A program made the translations under genes and the position numbers. A DNA stretch of 64,000 nucleotides from Haliotis asinina (taxonomy: Eukaryota > Mollusca > Gastropoda > Lepetellida > Haliotidae). The notes below the pieces were generated by a model. That model worked only from the letters and a program-made list of their open reading frames with translations, was not told where the DNA came from and did not search any database. The first letter of the stretch is position 1. Each line of letters opens with the position of its first letter. Location: the NCBI RefSeq assembly GCF_037392515.1, contig NC_090288.1, positions 59,691,673 through 59,755,672 of the forward strand, written 5' to 3'. This document shows positions 52,837-64,000 of this stretch, piece by piece.

Positions 52837-53952
52837 GAAGACGCTCTTCTATTATTTGTAATTGTAAAGAAGGTTCCCGTAATGCCGTTAGATAGTAATT
52901 CATCTTATCACGCATAAGCGTCATTTTCTGATTGGCTGAGCGCTCTTCTATTATTTTGTAATTGTAAAGAAGGTTCCCGTAATGCCGTTAGATAGTAATT
53001 CATCTTACCTCACGCATAAACGTCATTTTCTGATTGGCTGAGCGCTCTTCTATTATTTGTAATTGTAAAGGTTCCCGTAATGCCGTTAGATAGTAATTCA
53101 TCTTACCTCACGCATAAATGTCATTTTCTGATTGGCTGAGCGCTCTTCTATTATTTGTAATTGTAAAGAAGGTTCCCGTAATGCCGTCAGATAGTAATTC
53201 ATCTTACCTCACGCATAAATGTCATTTTCTGATTGGCTGAGCGCTCTTCTATTATTTGTAATTGTAAAGAAGGTTCCCGTAATGCCGTTAGATAGTAATT
53301 CATCTTACCTCACGCATAAATGTCGTTTTCTGATTGGCTGAGCGCTCTTCTATTATTTTGTGATTGTAAAGAAGGTTCCCGTAATGCCGTTAGATAGTAA
53401 TTCATCTTACCTCACGCATAAACGTCATTTTCTGATTGGCTGAGCGCTCTTCTATTATTTGTAATTGTAAAGGTTCCCGTAATGCCGTTAGATCGTAATT
53501 CATCTTACCTCACGCATAAATGTCATTTTCTGATTGGCTGAGCGCTCTTCTATTATTTGTAATTGTAAAGAAGGTTCCCGTAATGCCGTTAGATAGTAAT
53601 TCATCTTACCTCACGCATAAATGTCGTTTTCTGATTGGCTGAGCGCTCTTCTATTATTTGTAATTGTGAAAAGGTTCCCGTAATGCTGTTAGATAGTAAT
53701 TCATCTTACCTCACGCATAAATGTCGTTTTCTGATTGGCTGAGCGCTCTTCTATTATTTGTAATTGTGAAAAGGTTCCCGTAATACCGTTAGATAGTAAT
53801 TCATCTTACCTCACGCATAAATGTCATTTTCTGATTGGCTGAGCGCTCTTCTATTATTTGTAATTGTGAAAAGGTTCCCGTAATGCCGTTAGATAGTAAT
53901 TCATCTTACCCCACGCATAAACGTCATTTTCTGATTGGCTGAGCGCTCTTCT
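52837..53952. repeat. ~101-bp tandem array with one NF-Y consensus per unit
   Basis: About 11 units. Each contains 'gcgctcttctattatttgta', 'attgtaaagaaggttcccgt', 'aatgccgttagatagtaatt', 'catcttacctcacgcataaa' and 'cgtcattttctgattggctga'. CTGATTGGCTGA fits the NF-Y (CCAAT) consensus CTGATTGGYTRR exactly and is retained in every unit; CGTCA/TGACG half-CRE sites lie nearby. Unit differences are small (3-base loss of 'aag', 'tgaaaagg' variants), so the array is young. It starts 14 bases from the acceptor of exon 2 of the Ly6-like gene, inside intron 1. Confidence 0.93.
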
Positions 53953-54690
53953 GTTATATTCAATGTATCCCTGTTACAAGCGAGTACCATACCCCGTTGG
54001 GAATGCCGAACTCATTTGGTACTTCGTGCTAGCTCAGAGAACATAAACACACATCGAGGGTACATCAGCCCAAGTTCCTCTCGTTACTAGTGAACAACTA
54101 ATAGTATATGTAAAACGTTTATATTGATCATCTACGTCTAAATACATGGACATGGCCGGATCAAGCTAGTACCCAGGGTTCCAAGAAACATTTAGTTTTA
54201 CAGATTAGAGGGCAGTCATTCATTTTATGTAATCACATGTCACCATGTGAAGCCCCACGACATCTTGGTGGTTGTGATTGTGTCCGGAATCAATTCATGT
54301 TCCACCTTTGCCTGAAAGCGTCTCCAGCCAGTGACATGTATAAATATCACTTTACACGTGTCATTACACGGTATTACAAAGATGGGATCGATGACGCAAA
54401 TGCCGGGCAAAAAACAATAATCGTTTTTTTATGTCGGAAGAATTATTGCTGCGGAAATCAATGAACAAATACTCCTATAGTGCAGCAATGAAGCAGTCAA
54501 TGTTGTTAATTTTGTCGTTGTGTACAAGGCACTAAACGGTAGTACAGTAATACAAATGTTGATGGATGGAACCATTCGACACAAAGAGGTTGATAAAATA
54601 ACTCATCGTTCATGTGTGTCGAACTACGGATATCTCGATAACATCCGGGACTTCGCGGTGCATATGTCATGTAGTCTTGGCATGCCTTGT
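53953..54690. other. Intron 1 sequence, unannotated
   Basis: No exon or repeat could be supported. Confidence 0.35.
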
Positions 54691-55115
54691 TTGTCTGGTT
54701 CGTGTTTCAAGTGTGTGGTGCATAATGTTGTTCATGAGTTGTGTATGTGTCCTGTATGTATCGTGTTTGTTGTGCATGTCTTACAGTTCTGCATGCGTTG
54801 TTTGCTGTATGTGTGTTGTGTATGTGTTGTATGCTGTGTGTTGTGCATGTGTTGTATGCTGTAAGTGTGCTGTGTGTGTGTTGTGTATACGATGCGCATG
54901 TGTTATGTTCGTTATGTGTGATGTTCATCTGTTGTGTTGTTTTTTGTGATATGCTTTTGCTGTACGTGTGTTGTGCATCTCTTGTGCTGTATGTGTGATG
55001 TGCATGTTTTGCGTTGTGCATCAGTTGTGTTATTTTCTGTTCGTGTTGTGCATTTTTGTGCGTTTGTCCGCGTTACGTGTTGTATGTGTGATAGACGTTG
55101 TCGTATGAATGTGTG
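54691..55115. repeat. TG-rich 'tgtgtgttgtgcatg' low-complexity tract
   Basis: Imperfect repetition of words such as 'gttgtgcatgtgttgtatgc' and 'tgtgatgttcatctgttgtg' with a ~20-30 base rhythm. The Cys/Val-rich plus-strand frames and Thr/His-rich minus-strand frames are artefacts of this composition. Confidence 0.75.
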
Positions 55116-56609
55116 ACTTTTATGTGCGGTGTGATACAGAATCTATCACCGCTTGGCGATTAATAATAAGGACAAGGGCATTCTTCATGAACTGAATTCC
55201 ATAGCACGATCGTGCGCTACAATCTGATTATTATTATTACCCAGGATAACCTAAGTTGCCCACCAGGAGCCAGAAGGTGAATACTCACATGACTTATCCC
55301 AGCGGGTATCCAGTCACTGCTGTGTGAACAGAGACAGTTTTGAACTATCTCACTTGCCTAAGGTGAGACCACATCTGTCATGTGGGCTCCGTAGTGGGAC
55401 ACAACTGAAGTCCTAGAAACTCTCCGGAATTCCGAACACTGGAGCGGCGGTGAACACTTTTCTCATGATATCGAAACCATTTTGATTAAAATTCTATGAT
55501 ACCAGATGAATAGAAGAATTTGATTGGTCTAGAAAAATACTTTTGTTATAGATATGTATTGCTCTGTTCCAGTTCACCCATAAAGATACTTATTAACTAG
55601 TTTAGCTTAAAGTGGCTTAAAGTGGCAACATAAGGTGTTACATTTGTAAGTTAACTTATAAGTAGCAGTGAGTACTACGGAGTAGCTTTCTGTGAGGAAT
55701 TCATATGAACCCTGTACGTCGTGACTTAACGTTTGTAGTACAGACTTACTGGGGTGCAATGTAATTACTGCCAGTGTCAAACACCTTGCTACAGAGGGGT
55801 GACACAGTTCGTTGTCGAAACTCTCCTTCATTAATTTCCACCCATAGAGTCGAAACTTCTACTTCAACACAATTCCATCCACTGAACCACTTATGTTTTC
55901 ATGACCGTTCAATGAATTCACACCAAAAAACCCGAGTTGCACGAGTTAACTCTCGTGGTCTTAGGAAGTTGACAAATGAGCTTGAGCTCATAATTGCTCG
56001 AATGAATCTAAAAGTCAGGTGCTCCGTTGCACTCCTCTATTACGGGTTTGATATGTTTGACATCGATGTTACAGTTGCTAGGTTACTTTGTTCGCCTAAT
56101 GACGTCATTCCCCGTGAAAGAGTGTGCCCCAGTATCGAGTTATGTCGTCGTGAACGGCACCGTTGATGTTTCCGCACTTTGATGTATACCGTAAGGCCTA
56201 CGTCTGCGTACAATGACACTCACCTCGATACAAATCGAATTAACTTCAAAGTATTATGCACAGCTGGTGGTAAATAAGCCTGTCGTGACATCATCAGGTA
56301 GTTTCTAACATGACGTGTGGAAGATGTATATGGCTATGGTTATAATAGTAGTTGGTTTTCGTTTAATTCAATATTCATGAATGTAATTATATTGGATCCT
56401 AAACTCATAGGCATAATAGGCTAATATGGTCACCTGAAGCTATGTTTTATCAGGGATGTTATAAGTACAATCACTTTACCGCGAACACTGGTTGTGTTAT
56501 AAGCGGGTGGAATACAGCTTAGGTGGAGTGTTGCAAATTTGAGGTCTTTCACTTCGTCCTTTCCGGTCTCGGGCTAACAATGCGCGTTCACTTTGTCACC
56601 AAAAACATA
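55116..56609. other. Intron 1 sequence, unannotated
   Basis: No gene could be supported. A 130-codon plus-strand frame at 55774-56166 has no recognisable domain. Confidence 0.4.
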
Positions 56610-57140
56610 ACGGATCATTTCAATAAACCCTATGTCCTGAACACACTATGTTCAAAACATACAATGCATTATTTGAATAAACCCCATGTCCCTATCATAC
56701 AATGCATTATTTGAATAAACCCCATGTCCCTATCATATAATGCATTATTTGAATAAACCCCATGTCCCTATCATACAATGCATTATTTGAATAAACCCCA
56801 TGTCCCTATCATACAATGCATTATTTGAATAAACCCCATGTCCCTATCATACAATGCATTATTTGAATAAACCCTATGACCCAATCATACAGTGGATTAT
56901 TTGAACACACCCTATGTCCCCAAAACATTATGCATCATGTCAACAAACCCAACGTCCCCGAACACACTCTATGTTAAAAATATACAATGCATCATATGGA
57001 CAAACCCTATGTCCCATGTCCCAGTTATACAATGCATCATTTGAACAGACCCTATGTCCCACTCATATAATGCATCCTTTGAACAATCCCTATTTTCCAA
57101 CCATACAACCCATCATTTGAACACACTATGTCCGAAATGT
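56610..57140. repeat. 39-bp minisatellite (first of two unrelated 39-bp arrays)
   Basis: Unit 'cctatcatacaatgcattat' + 'ttgaataaaccccatgtcc'. It is nearly perfect from about 56690 to 56870 and increasingly diverged to both sides; stray copies reappear at about 57415-57550. Confidence 0.9.
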
Positions 57141-57832
57141 ATCATGTTAAAAGCTTTAGAAAATATTGTTAACAATAGAACACTGATTGATATTAATCTC
57201 ATCTTACATTGCAATGCAGGTCTCCCAATTAGTGAAAATCAGAATGTTTTCAAATGTGTCCGTATCTATATCTCTCACACAAAACGCTTTCTTAGTTAAC
57301 GTCTGTTGTTCTAAGATGAATTTGTAATTATCGGGATAGGGCTTTTCTAACTTGGATAACTTGTGCCCAATCCTTTTCTTAATGAATAAAATATGTTTGA
57401 ATCAAATCAAATCAAATCAACTTATCATGCATCATTTCAACAAACCACATGTCCCAAACACATAACGTATCACAAACCTTATGCCCTATGCATACAATGT
57501 ATCAACTGAACACAACTTATGAGTCGGTAAAATGCACTATTTGAACACACTCTACGTAACGTGACAAATGGTGTGATTAAGCGACAACTTCAGATTCATA
57601 AGCAGCCTTTCTTGTAACGTAAAACTAACATGGATTGAGTAAAGACGATATATGTCCGTTTTGTTAATCCTGCTGATCACATGGTTCGTGGCCAGACCAC
57701 ACCTACCGGAGACTCAACAACGTCATATAAATCAATATTCTAGTTTTCTTCAGACTGCAAGGTATTGCTGACACAGGGTTGTCGGGTATTGTAGTAATAG
57801 CTGAACCTATTCTGGTCAGTTTCCTGTGGTTG
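57141..57832. other. Intron 1 sequence, unannotated
   Basis: AT-rich, with 'aatcaaatcaaatcaaatca' pentamers at about 57402-57420 and decayed copies of the preceding minisatellite. It may include a decayed LINE 3' end around 57150-57420. Confidence 0.35.
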
Positions 57833-58995
57833 TATACTAGTCACATTAAGAAACTGTGCATTGCCAAAATATTATCCCAGTTGATAAGTACGATAACAAT
57901 GTCAAAGGTACACATAAACTTTAAAGGAGGGATCATGAGACCATAACAAGTCGGGAGAATTTCAATTAAAAACTCAATCACAATGACGTCACGATTCCTC
58001 AAGTGGGACGGGTCAAACGACCATGCCACAAGCTCAATAACGGGTATGTCCACCATCGGCAGTGAGAACAGCAGTGCATCGACGACGCATAGAGCGTATC
58101 AAAGTAGAGCGTATCAAAGTGCAAGGAATGCTTGTGGGATGTCACGCCAGATTCTCTCAAGTTCTGTTGCAAGGTCAAGGACGTATCTTACGGATGAGGA
58201 AGACGACGTAGACGTCGATCCATCTCGTCCCAAACATTCTCTATCGGGGATAGATCTAGTGAATATGCAGGCCAAGGCAGTTAGGCAACGCTGTGGTGTT
58301 ATTCCACCCCAAATCATCACGGAGCCAACACCAAAGCGATTCCTCTCAAAGACACAGGCCTGTGCATAATGTTTGCCCACGCGTCTAAAGGCACATTGAC
58401 CTCCATCACTTTGGGAAATGTTAAACCTGGATTCATCTGTACAAACAACATTTCTCCACCACAACAAGGGTCTGCGGACATGATTTCGGCACCACATTCG
58501 GCCATCTTGTCGATGACGTTGTGCCAGAGTATGGCGGGACGTCGTGGTCTGATCACGTGATGACGTAAACGTTGTCGAACTATGTTAGGGTGAATACGGT
58601 GAAGTCCTGGAATGGTCCGGGCAGTCATCACTGCAGTCTGAACCTGTGTCGAAGATGGGTCTCCCTTATCCATCTGTCCTTGGCGTTGTTATACGTGGAC
58701 GTCCAGAACGTGGTCCATCGATGACGTCATCTGAGTTCTGGCAGCAAGGGCAGGGGTTGAGCTTTCCAAAGTGACAGTATTGTGTGGCATTCATTTGCAT
58801 TTTCCCGAATTGCACGTGCAACAACGTATTGCGCGTCTCAAGGACGAAATCACTGACGTCACGGAACGTGGCACGTGCATGGACGTTGGATACATGTCAC
58901 TAATCTCTGAGTTGAAACCCTTATGTGTCTACACAGGTTCAATAAATTTAGATTTTAATTTTTTGTATGCACAGTTTCTTTGTGTGCCTAGTATA
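57833..58995 (-). mobile_element. Tc1-like element, internally deleted
   Basis: Inverted termini TATACTAGTCACATTAAGAA (57833) and, on the opposite strand, TATACTAGGCACACAAAGAA (58995 leftward), both continuing ACTGTGCAT. The interior carries minus-strand Tc1 transposase sequence. At ~1.16 kb it is shorter than a full Tc1 because part of the transposase is missing. Confidence 0.8.
57990..58700 (-). pseudogene. Tc1-type transposase relic
   Basis: In different frames the minus strand gives 'RQRLRHHVIRPRRPAILWHN' (second helix-turn-helix region), 'VVCTDESRFNISQSDGGQC' with the first catalytic Asp, 'RFGVGSVMIWGGI', and then 'DLSPIENVWDEMDRR' with the final catalytic Glu. Around 58265-58300 the sequence jumps from the 'WGGI...LTA' strand straight to the 'YS-DLSPIE' motif, so the block with the second catalytic Asp has been deleted. 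Several frameshifts and stops are present. It cannot encode an active enzyme but could be mobilised in trans if the termini are intact. Confidence 0.75.
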
Positions 58996-59079
58996 CATGT
59001 TTATACTGTCCCAGTCAGTTGACTGAAGCGCCTGACGAAGTGATTGCTTCCGCATTTGTCTTGTTGCACTCACGTTAGT

Positions 59080-59392
59080 GAGTACATTGAGTTCACAAAA
59101 CATCTTGATGACGTTTGTGAGTATATTCAGTAAACAAGGAACCCTGGTGACGTTTGTGAGTATATTCAGTAAACAAGGCACCCTGGTGACGTTTGTGAGT
59201 ATATTCAGTAAACAAGGCACCCTGGTGACGTTTTTGACTATATTCAGTAAATAAAGCATCCTGGAGACGGTAATAAACATATTGGATAAACAAAACACCC
59301 GGTGACTATAATGAATATATTCAGTAGACAAAGCATCCTGGTAGCGATCCTGAGTATATTCAGTGAACAAGGCACCCTGATAACGTTAGTGA
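59080..59392. repeat. 39-bp minisatellite (second array)
   Basis: Unit 'aacaaggcaccctggtgacg' + 'tttgtgagtatattcagta', with about seven copies; 'gacgttt' spacing is exactly 39 between 59110 and 59149. It is unrelated in sequence to the array at 56610. 39 being a multiple of three keeps a frame open on the minus strand. Confidence 0.85.
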
Positions 59393-60428
59393 GTATGATT
59401 TACACCGACGATAGCCATGTTCAAACCACATCACACCGCTGAACACCACAAATTTGATTCACCACGCATTGAGTCGAACCCAGATAATCGACATGGCAAG
59501 TCAAAGCAGCAACCACTGAGCTCACCTAGACTAGTTACATAAACGCCATCTCTATGGATACGACGTTATCTCGGGTAAAGTTAAGCTGCTTGTTAACACT
59601 CCAGCAATATCATGCGGGTGTCATGCACACTGTATGCGGGCTTCTCTATTGTCTACTCTAGATATATTTAAGTCGGATATGGCGAATATGAGTTTATAAA
59701 AAACCCGCCTTATTCATAAAAGGATTAGGAATGGTAATGATCAGTGGATAACTTGTCATAATTATCCTACTAAATATCGCATTAGTTACAAATGCCACAA
59801 TAGTAACCACACGAAATTGTGGTGAAGATGATATCACCTGCATTTTATATTTCCAATCAGCATAAATCTTTCAAGAGTAGCAAGATCAAGATCAAGATGT
59901 TTGGTTGTACATATACTTCGTCGTCCGCATCCATCTTGATCTTTGCATCATTTCACTTTGCATTGTAAACCACCGATTCTATGTTGGAGAATTGTTGCTA
60001 GGCAACACATTTATGTGTGGGAATACGTACAGACCACAACAATGATCATGAAGAAATACACTGACATAATGCATAGACATGGTACAAAAGACATTCGTTG
60101 CCGTTTGTGTATGACTCATTCCGAATTAAAAAATTATACAATATTCATTTACTCCCAAATAAAACATATTTCTGTGGCATACATCATACATAACACATAC
60201 AGATCACACAATAGCAAAAATATACACAATTTAAAATAAATACATAAAAACTAATATTTTTCATTAATATCAAACAACTTCGTAATACTGGAGAATCTTC
60301 ACCTCTGTTAAAAGAACTCTGTGACGTCATGCAAAGGACAGAATTCAAATGCACGCAATTACCACGAAGCCATAAACCCGGTGACAAGACCCCAGGAATA
60401 GACCCTTACAAGTCCCTGTGTCACTTAC
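59393..60428. other. Intron 1 sequence, unannotated
   Basis: Contains SINE-like fragments (B-box-like 'attgagtcgaacccagataa' in reverse at about 59469-59490; 'cactccagcaatatcatgcg' at about 59599). No exon could be supported. Confidence 0.35.
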
Positions 60429-60492
60429 CCCTGCACAGGTCAAACAGCAGAACACAGAGGAGGGCAATACACGGCGATGTGAAGGTGATCAT
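60429..60492 (-). CDS. Ly6/quiver-like protein, signal-peptide exon 1
   Basis: An ATG at 60492 opens 21 codons plus one base before a consensus donor (G|GTAAGT, GT at 60428-60427). The peptide MITFTSPCIALLCVLLFDLC has the hydrophobic core of a secretion signal. Its exit phase (1) is exactly what the exon 2 acceptor at 52823 needs, and the join gives a Val-Asn-Ser-Leu-Gly-Cys start to the mature domain, where signal cleavage would be expected. The intron would be 7.6 kb. An upstream ATG at 60683 opens a 64-codon frame that ends on the TGA overlapping this ATG (ATGA), so the leader may carry an upstream ORF. The link to exons 2 and 3 is inferred from phase, strand and domain logic. Confidence 0.6.
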
Positions 60493-60683
60493 TTGTTTGT
60501 ATCCACGTCTGTCTGCCCTTTGTAAACACAACAAGTCATCCTAAGCCGTGGACGTGGTCGTCGTCGTCGCCCTTCTCCTCCCACTGGGCACGGTGGACAG
60601 TAAACGTATGTCAGACTAATCACACTGCCCCCGGTCTGCCAGCCGAACCTGACACATCGCGAACCCTCCGTGTCCTTGTGCAA

Positions 60684-61972
60684 GTTGTTGGCGCAGTCAG
60701 TACACTGTTGAAGAAAGACGGCTTGTCTTTATCGCTCATGTGGAGAAGAGTTCATTAATCACACGGATGCATGTTCATTGGGTTGTGGTCCCTGGGCTGA
60801 GACGAGATGGAGCGGTGACTTGTGCACGACTGGTGTTGTTGCTGATGGCGAAGATTTCGGTCGGCGATGGAGAAGTATGCGCCGCTGCAGAAACGTTGTA
60901 TGCCTCTGTGGCTACTAACACAAAACGATGTTCACACAGTTCTTCGAGTACGAGTTATGTAATTGTTGGCTGTTGGAAACACAGAGATGAGACAAAGGGC
61001 AGAATTAGTTTGTATTTCTTGTAATCTAATAGGATCGATTTATTATCGTGTTTGCTAATGAGACGTCAGGACATACAGAGAGATAGTTTTCAGGAAGGGA
61101 GTCCATAAACCGTGCCCCTTGTTCATGATCTTGTATTTGTTTATCACAGCTTACCTAAATGTCCACATAGGATTTTACGAACAGTTAAATATTTGCCAGA
61201 TTAATACAGTTTCAAAGAGGACACAGCATATTATTCCGATACATTGTTCGGCACTTTCAAATTCATTATCTGCTGTCCAATAGAAAATCAATAATAACAC
61301 AAACTGTATTGTATTAAGCACGACATAACAAGGGAGATAACACCATCGTTAGATGGAAACAGTAGTGACATCTATAGTCTGAGTCTTGAAACTCATAAGT
61401 GCGTACTGTCTACGATCTTGTTTTGGTGAGTGACACTGTAGCATTTACACACGGACGCCTGTATCCAACAGGTCTCGAGACAGATCGATATTCTTTGCAA
61501 CCAATGGATCAACCTTACGAAAATCTCAACCAATGTTTAACCAAATGGCTAGATCAATACCTGTGGAAAATGACACGTCACGCGATGGCAGACTCTTTCA
61601 CATATAGACAGACACACGATGAAAGGTTAACGTGGACCTGGCCCGAGGCAGTCGTCTCTTGATGTCGTCTGCTGTTGGTATCGTCTGATTTTGTTGTTGA
61701 CTGCGGATGGTTATATACGGAATCTGGTCATACCGAGCCATAGCTGTCTTTAGCTGCATCGTCATCATCACTTACACCGTGCACGGTGACCTGTGATTAT
61801 TTTGTATTAAGATAGTTCAATATATTCTTATTTCTCCTAGGGACGCAGAAGGAGTATAGGTACATATACTAACATGATAGCGTCTTAAACAACTTTCCCA
61901 ATGATATTCATATCTGTTATATTTTTGCTATTTACCATATTGATCCTTATTTGACTATTTCCGATTTTGAAG
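60684..61972. other. Upstream region of the Ly6-like gene, unannotated
   Basis: It would contain the promoter of the minus-strand gene. No clear TATA box or other gene was found. Confidence 0.35.
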
Positions 61973-63252
61973 TACGAGGATGTCAATAAGTTTTGAGACT
62001 TGAGCATTGTTCATACCCAGGTGTCACAGCCTATGGTACGACATTGAACCTTGGGGTGTAGCTGATGTGATATATAAGTTTTGGTATCCAACTCTCAGAA
62101 GTTATTGAACAGCTCACATTGACAGAAAGAGGTCCACCTCACGGCAGTGAAAATGAAAATAATTGAGTATAGAGCAGTAATTAAGTTTTAAGTTCTTGAA
62201 GGAAACTCGGCGAAGAACATTGAAGAAAGGCTTTCAGCAGTTTATGGGAAGTCTTCCCCTTCATCTGCTACCATCAAACGATGGGTCAGTGAATTTAAGC
62301 ATGGTAGAGAGAGTCTTGAAGATGACCCCCGTCCAGGTCGCCCAACAACAAGCACTAGTCAGGAAAACATTGACAGAGTGCATAGACTTGTGCTGGAAAA
62401 TCGTCGAATCACACTCCATGAGTTAGAGGAGACCACGGGCATTTCACACGGATCCATTGAGACAATTCTTCATGAACATCTCGTCATGTCTAAGGTGTGC
62501 GCAAGATGGGTGCCAAGAATGCTTACAGATGAAATAAAGCAAACAAGGGTCACCATAAGCAACTCCATGCTAACCAGATACAACAAGAATCCAGAAGATT
62601 TTCACTTTAGGCTAATAACCTGTGACGAAACCTGGATCCACCACTATGACCCTGAGAGCAAACAAGAATCCATGGAATGGAAACGTATCACTTCTCCCAG
62701 GACCGAAAAGTTCAAAGCCTCCAGATCAGTGGAGAAGGTAATGGCGACAGTCTTCTGGGATAGCAAAGGATTACTTACCAAAAGGAAGAACAATGAATGG
62801 GGAATATTACGCTAACTTGTTGAGGCAAGTGCGACTGTCAATCAAGGAGAAGCGCCGGGGCAAGATCAGACGTGATATTCTACTACATCAAGACAATGAT
62901 GTACACACCTCTCGCGTTGCAGCCGCTGCTGTCCAGGAATGCGGGTACGAAGTCTTGACGCATCCTCCCTACTCTCCAGACCTGGCACCAAGTGATTACC
63001 ATCTGTTCCCAAATCTCAAGAAACACTTGCGTGGTCGTAGATTTCAGGATGATAATGAGCTTATTGCTGCTACTGAGGCTTGGTTTGAGGACCAAAATGG
63101 CGCCTTCTACAGAGATGGCATCAGCGCCTGGCAGAAAAGATGGAACAAGTGTCTTGAGTCACAAAGGGACTATGTTGAAAAATAAATGTGGTTCATACTA
63201 ATATTTTGTGTTTTTCTATGCAAGGCTCAAAACTTATTGACATCCCCTCGTA
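61973..63252 (+). mobile_element. Mariner element with both termini
   Basis: A 1.28-kb element. The left terminus reads TACGAGGATGTCAATAAGTT and the right, on the opposite strand, TACGAGGGGATGTCAATAAG, both continuing TTTTGAG-CTTG. Each end starts with TA (61973-61974, 63251-63252), consistent with a TA target duplication. The left end has lost two G residues. One transposase gene fills the interior. Confidence 0.9.
62153..63185 (+). pseudogene. Mariner (DD34D-type) transposase, broken
   Basis: The ATG at 62153 begins a mariner transposase that hits an in-frame TAA at 62189-62191 (codon 13). The frame then continues with an HTH region (SATIKRWVSEFKHGRESL), the linker 'DDPRPGRPTT', a second HTH ('ITLHELEETTGISHGSIETI') and the first catalytic Asp in 'TCDETWIHHYDP'. 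Around 62790 the frame shifts; the rest ('LLHQDNDVHTS', 'HPPYSPDLAPSDYHLF') lies in another frame and ends at 63185. The 'DN-DVHTS' block is one residue shorter than the family's DNAPVHTS form, leaving 33 instead of 34 residues between the last two Asp. Inactive. Confidence 0.9.
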
Positions 63253-63509
63253 TTTCATCGTTCACATTTGGAGGCAACAAACTTCACATGAATCATATTT
63301 CTACCTAATCCGACATGATTCGTTTCATAAACACCTGCCTTAAAATATATATGTACCTTACTTCACCTTCAAAAGTAAGACCGTTTGGTTAAATGCTCCA
63401 GCTTTCAACTGGGAAAGAAGATGTAATTTGCTTCACTAAACAGAAGTAGTCATTGAGAGTGTTTGAGGATGAATCATGTGTCGTTTGACCACATGTTCTA
63501 CCTGCGCCC

Positions 63510-63650
63510 GGTGGGGTATCCCAGTAGTTAAAGTGCTTGGTCGTCACGCCGAAGATCCAGGTTCGAATCCCCACATATTGTGAAGCCCATTTCTGTTGAT
63601 ATTGCTGAAATATTGCTAAAGAGGTGTAACACCACTTACTTACTCTAGCT
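63510..63650 (+). mobile_element. SINE family B copy
   Basis: 'ggtggggtatcccagtagtt' head, 'ggttcgaatccccacat' B box, 'gaagcccatttctgttgata' and 'ttgctgaaatattgctaaag', then 'gtgtaacaccactta'. Well-preserved promoter boxes. Confidence 0.75.
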
Positions 63651-63654
63651 GTCA

Positions 63655-63738
63655 TGGTATACTGGGGCAGTGGTATACTGGGGCAGTGGTATACAGGGAC
63701 AGTGGTATACAGGGACAGTGGTATACAGGGACAGAGCG
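63655..63738. repeat. 16-bp tandem repeat
   Basis: 'gtggtatactggggca' / 'gtggtatacagggaca', about five copies. Confidence 0.9.
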
Positions 63739-64000
63739 GCCAGGTGTGTACGTGTATACAGTATGTGGAAATGATGAAGAATCTCCCCGCATACTCTAGT
63801 TGGCAAAAGTAGCAAGTAATCAATATCTGCTCATAACCCTTATAATAGAGAATTATCAGTCATACGCATTTAATACAATTTATTTGTTCATAATCATAGG
63901 ATTACACATCCCAATCATGTGTATTACACTTCATAATCATTAGCTTCTATTCATACACATGTACTGGCTTTGAATACATAAGAGACTGACATATCGAGTC

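Noticed and set aside
54520..55021. Cys/Val-rich plus-strand and Thr/His-rich minus-strand frames
   Set aside because: Artefacts of a TG-rich repetitive tract.
55774..56166. 130-codon plus-strand frame
   Set aside because: No domain, no signal, and it lies inside the long intron of a minus-strand gene.
58948..59370. 140-codon minus-strand repeat protein
   Set aside because: A 39-bp minisatellite with a stop-free frame; no other support.

Overview
The window looks like nuclear DNA of a marine gastropod, most likely an abalone (Haliotis) or close relative. The evidence is AT-leaning, gene-poor sequence with short phase-matched exons, many micro- and minisatellites, and dispersed tRNA-derived SINEs whose ends carry the 'GAATATTGCTGAGTGCGGCGTAAAAC' type of tail followed by (ACTC)n/(GAGT)n. 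I associate that tail with abalone repeats from memory; the species call is inference.

The centrepiece is a complete 13,583-bp self-replicating virus-like DNA transposon of the Polinton/Maverick (adintovirus-like) class at 21548-35130. It has 330-bp terminal inverted repeats that read as identical, starts with AG and ends with CT, and is flanked by a TTATC(A) target duplication. Its left block is on the minus strand. In transcription order from the centre outward this holds the capsid-like protein, a run of small membrane or cysteine-rich proteins, a protein-primed family-B DNA polymerase and a retrovirus-type integrase. The integrase 3' end lies inside the left repeat. The right block holds a coiled-coil membrane protein (+), an unrecognised 389-aa protein (-), a penton/minor-capsid-like protein (+), two paralogous fibre-like proteins (+) and a membrane protein (+). 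No packaging ATPase and no maturation protease gene is present, and no gap is large enough for one. Almost every structural gene has a TATA-like AT-rich patch just before its ATG, while PolB/INT does not. A G/C-rich palindromic module encoding Gly/Pro/Thr/Ser linkers recurs in at least four different genes. The capsid gene 3' end shows a likely reading-frame break.

Host genes supported by sequence: (1) a Ly6/three-finger, quiver(sleepless)-like secreted or GPI-anchored protein on the minus strand, in three phase-1 exons (60429-60492, 52652-52822, 50523-50734) with ten cysteines; its first intron holds a ~101-bp tandem array in which each unit has a perfect NF-Y/CCAAT consensus, plus a Tc1 relic; (2) a CD225/dispanin (IFITM-family) protein with its whole ORF in one exon at 44419-45192 (+). 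A candidate 31-codon first exon lies at 10618-10710 (-).

Other mobile DNA: a near-full-length mariner with TA flanks (61973-63252; transposase broken by a stop and a frameshift), an internally deleted Tc1-like element (57833-58995), a non-LTR retrotransposon 3' fragment (~13061-13275), and two SINE families. Tandem arrays include a 55-bp minisatellite (2793-3955), a 23-bp satellite (15471-15840), two separate 39-bp arrays and an 87-bp array. The remaining long stretches show no supportable gene.
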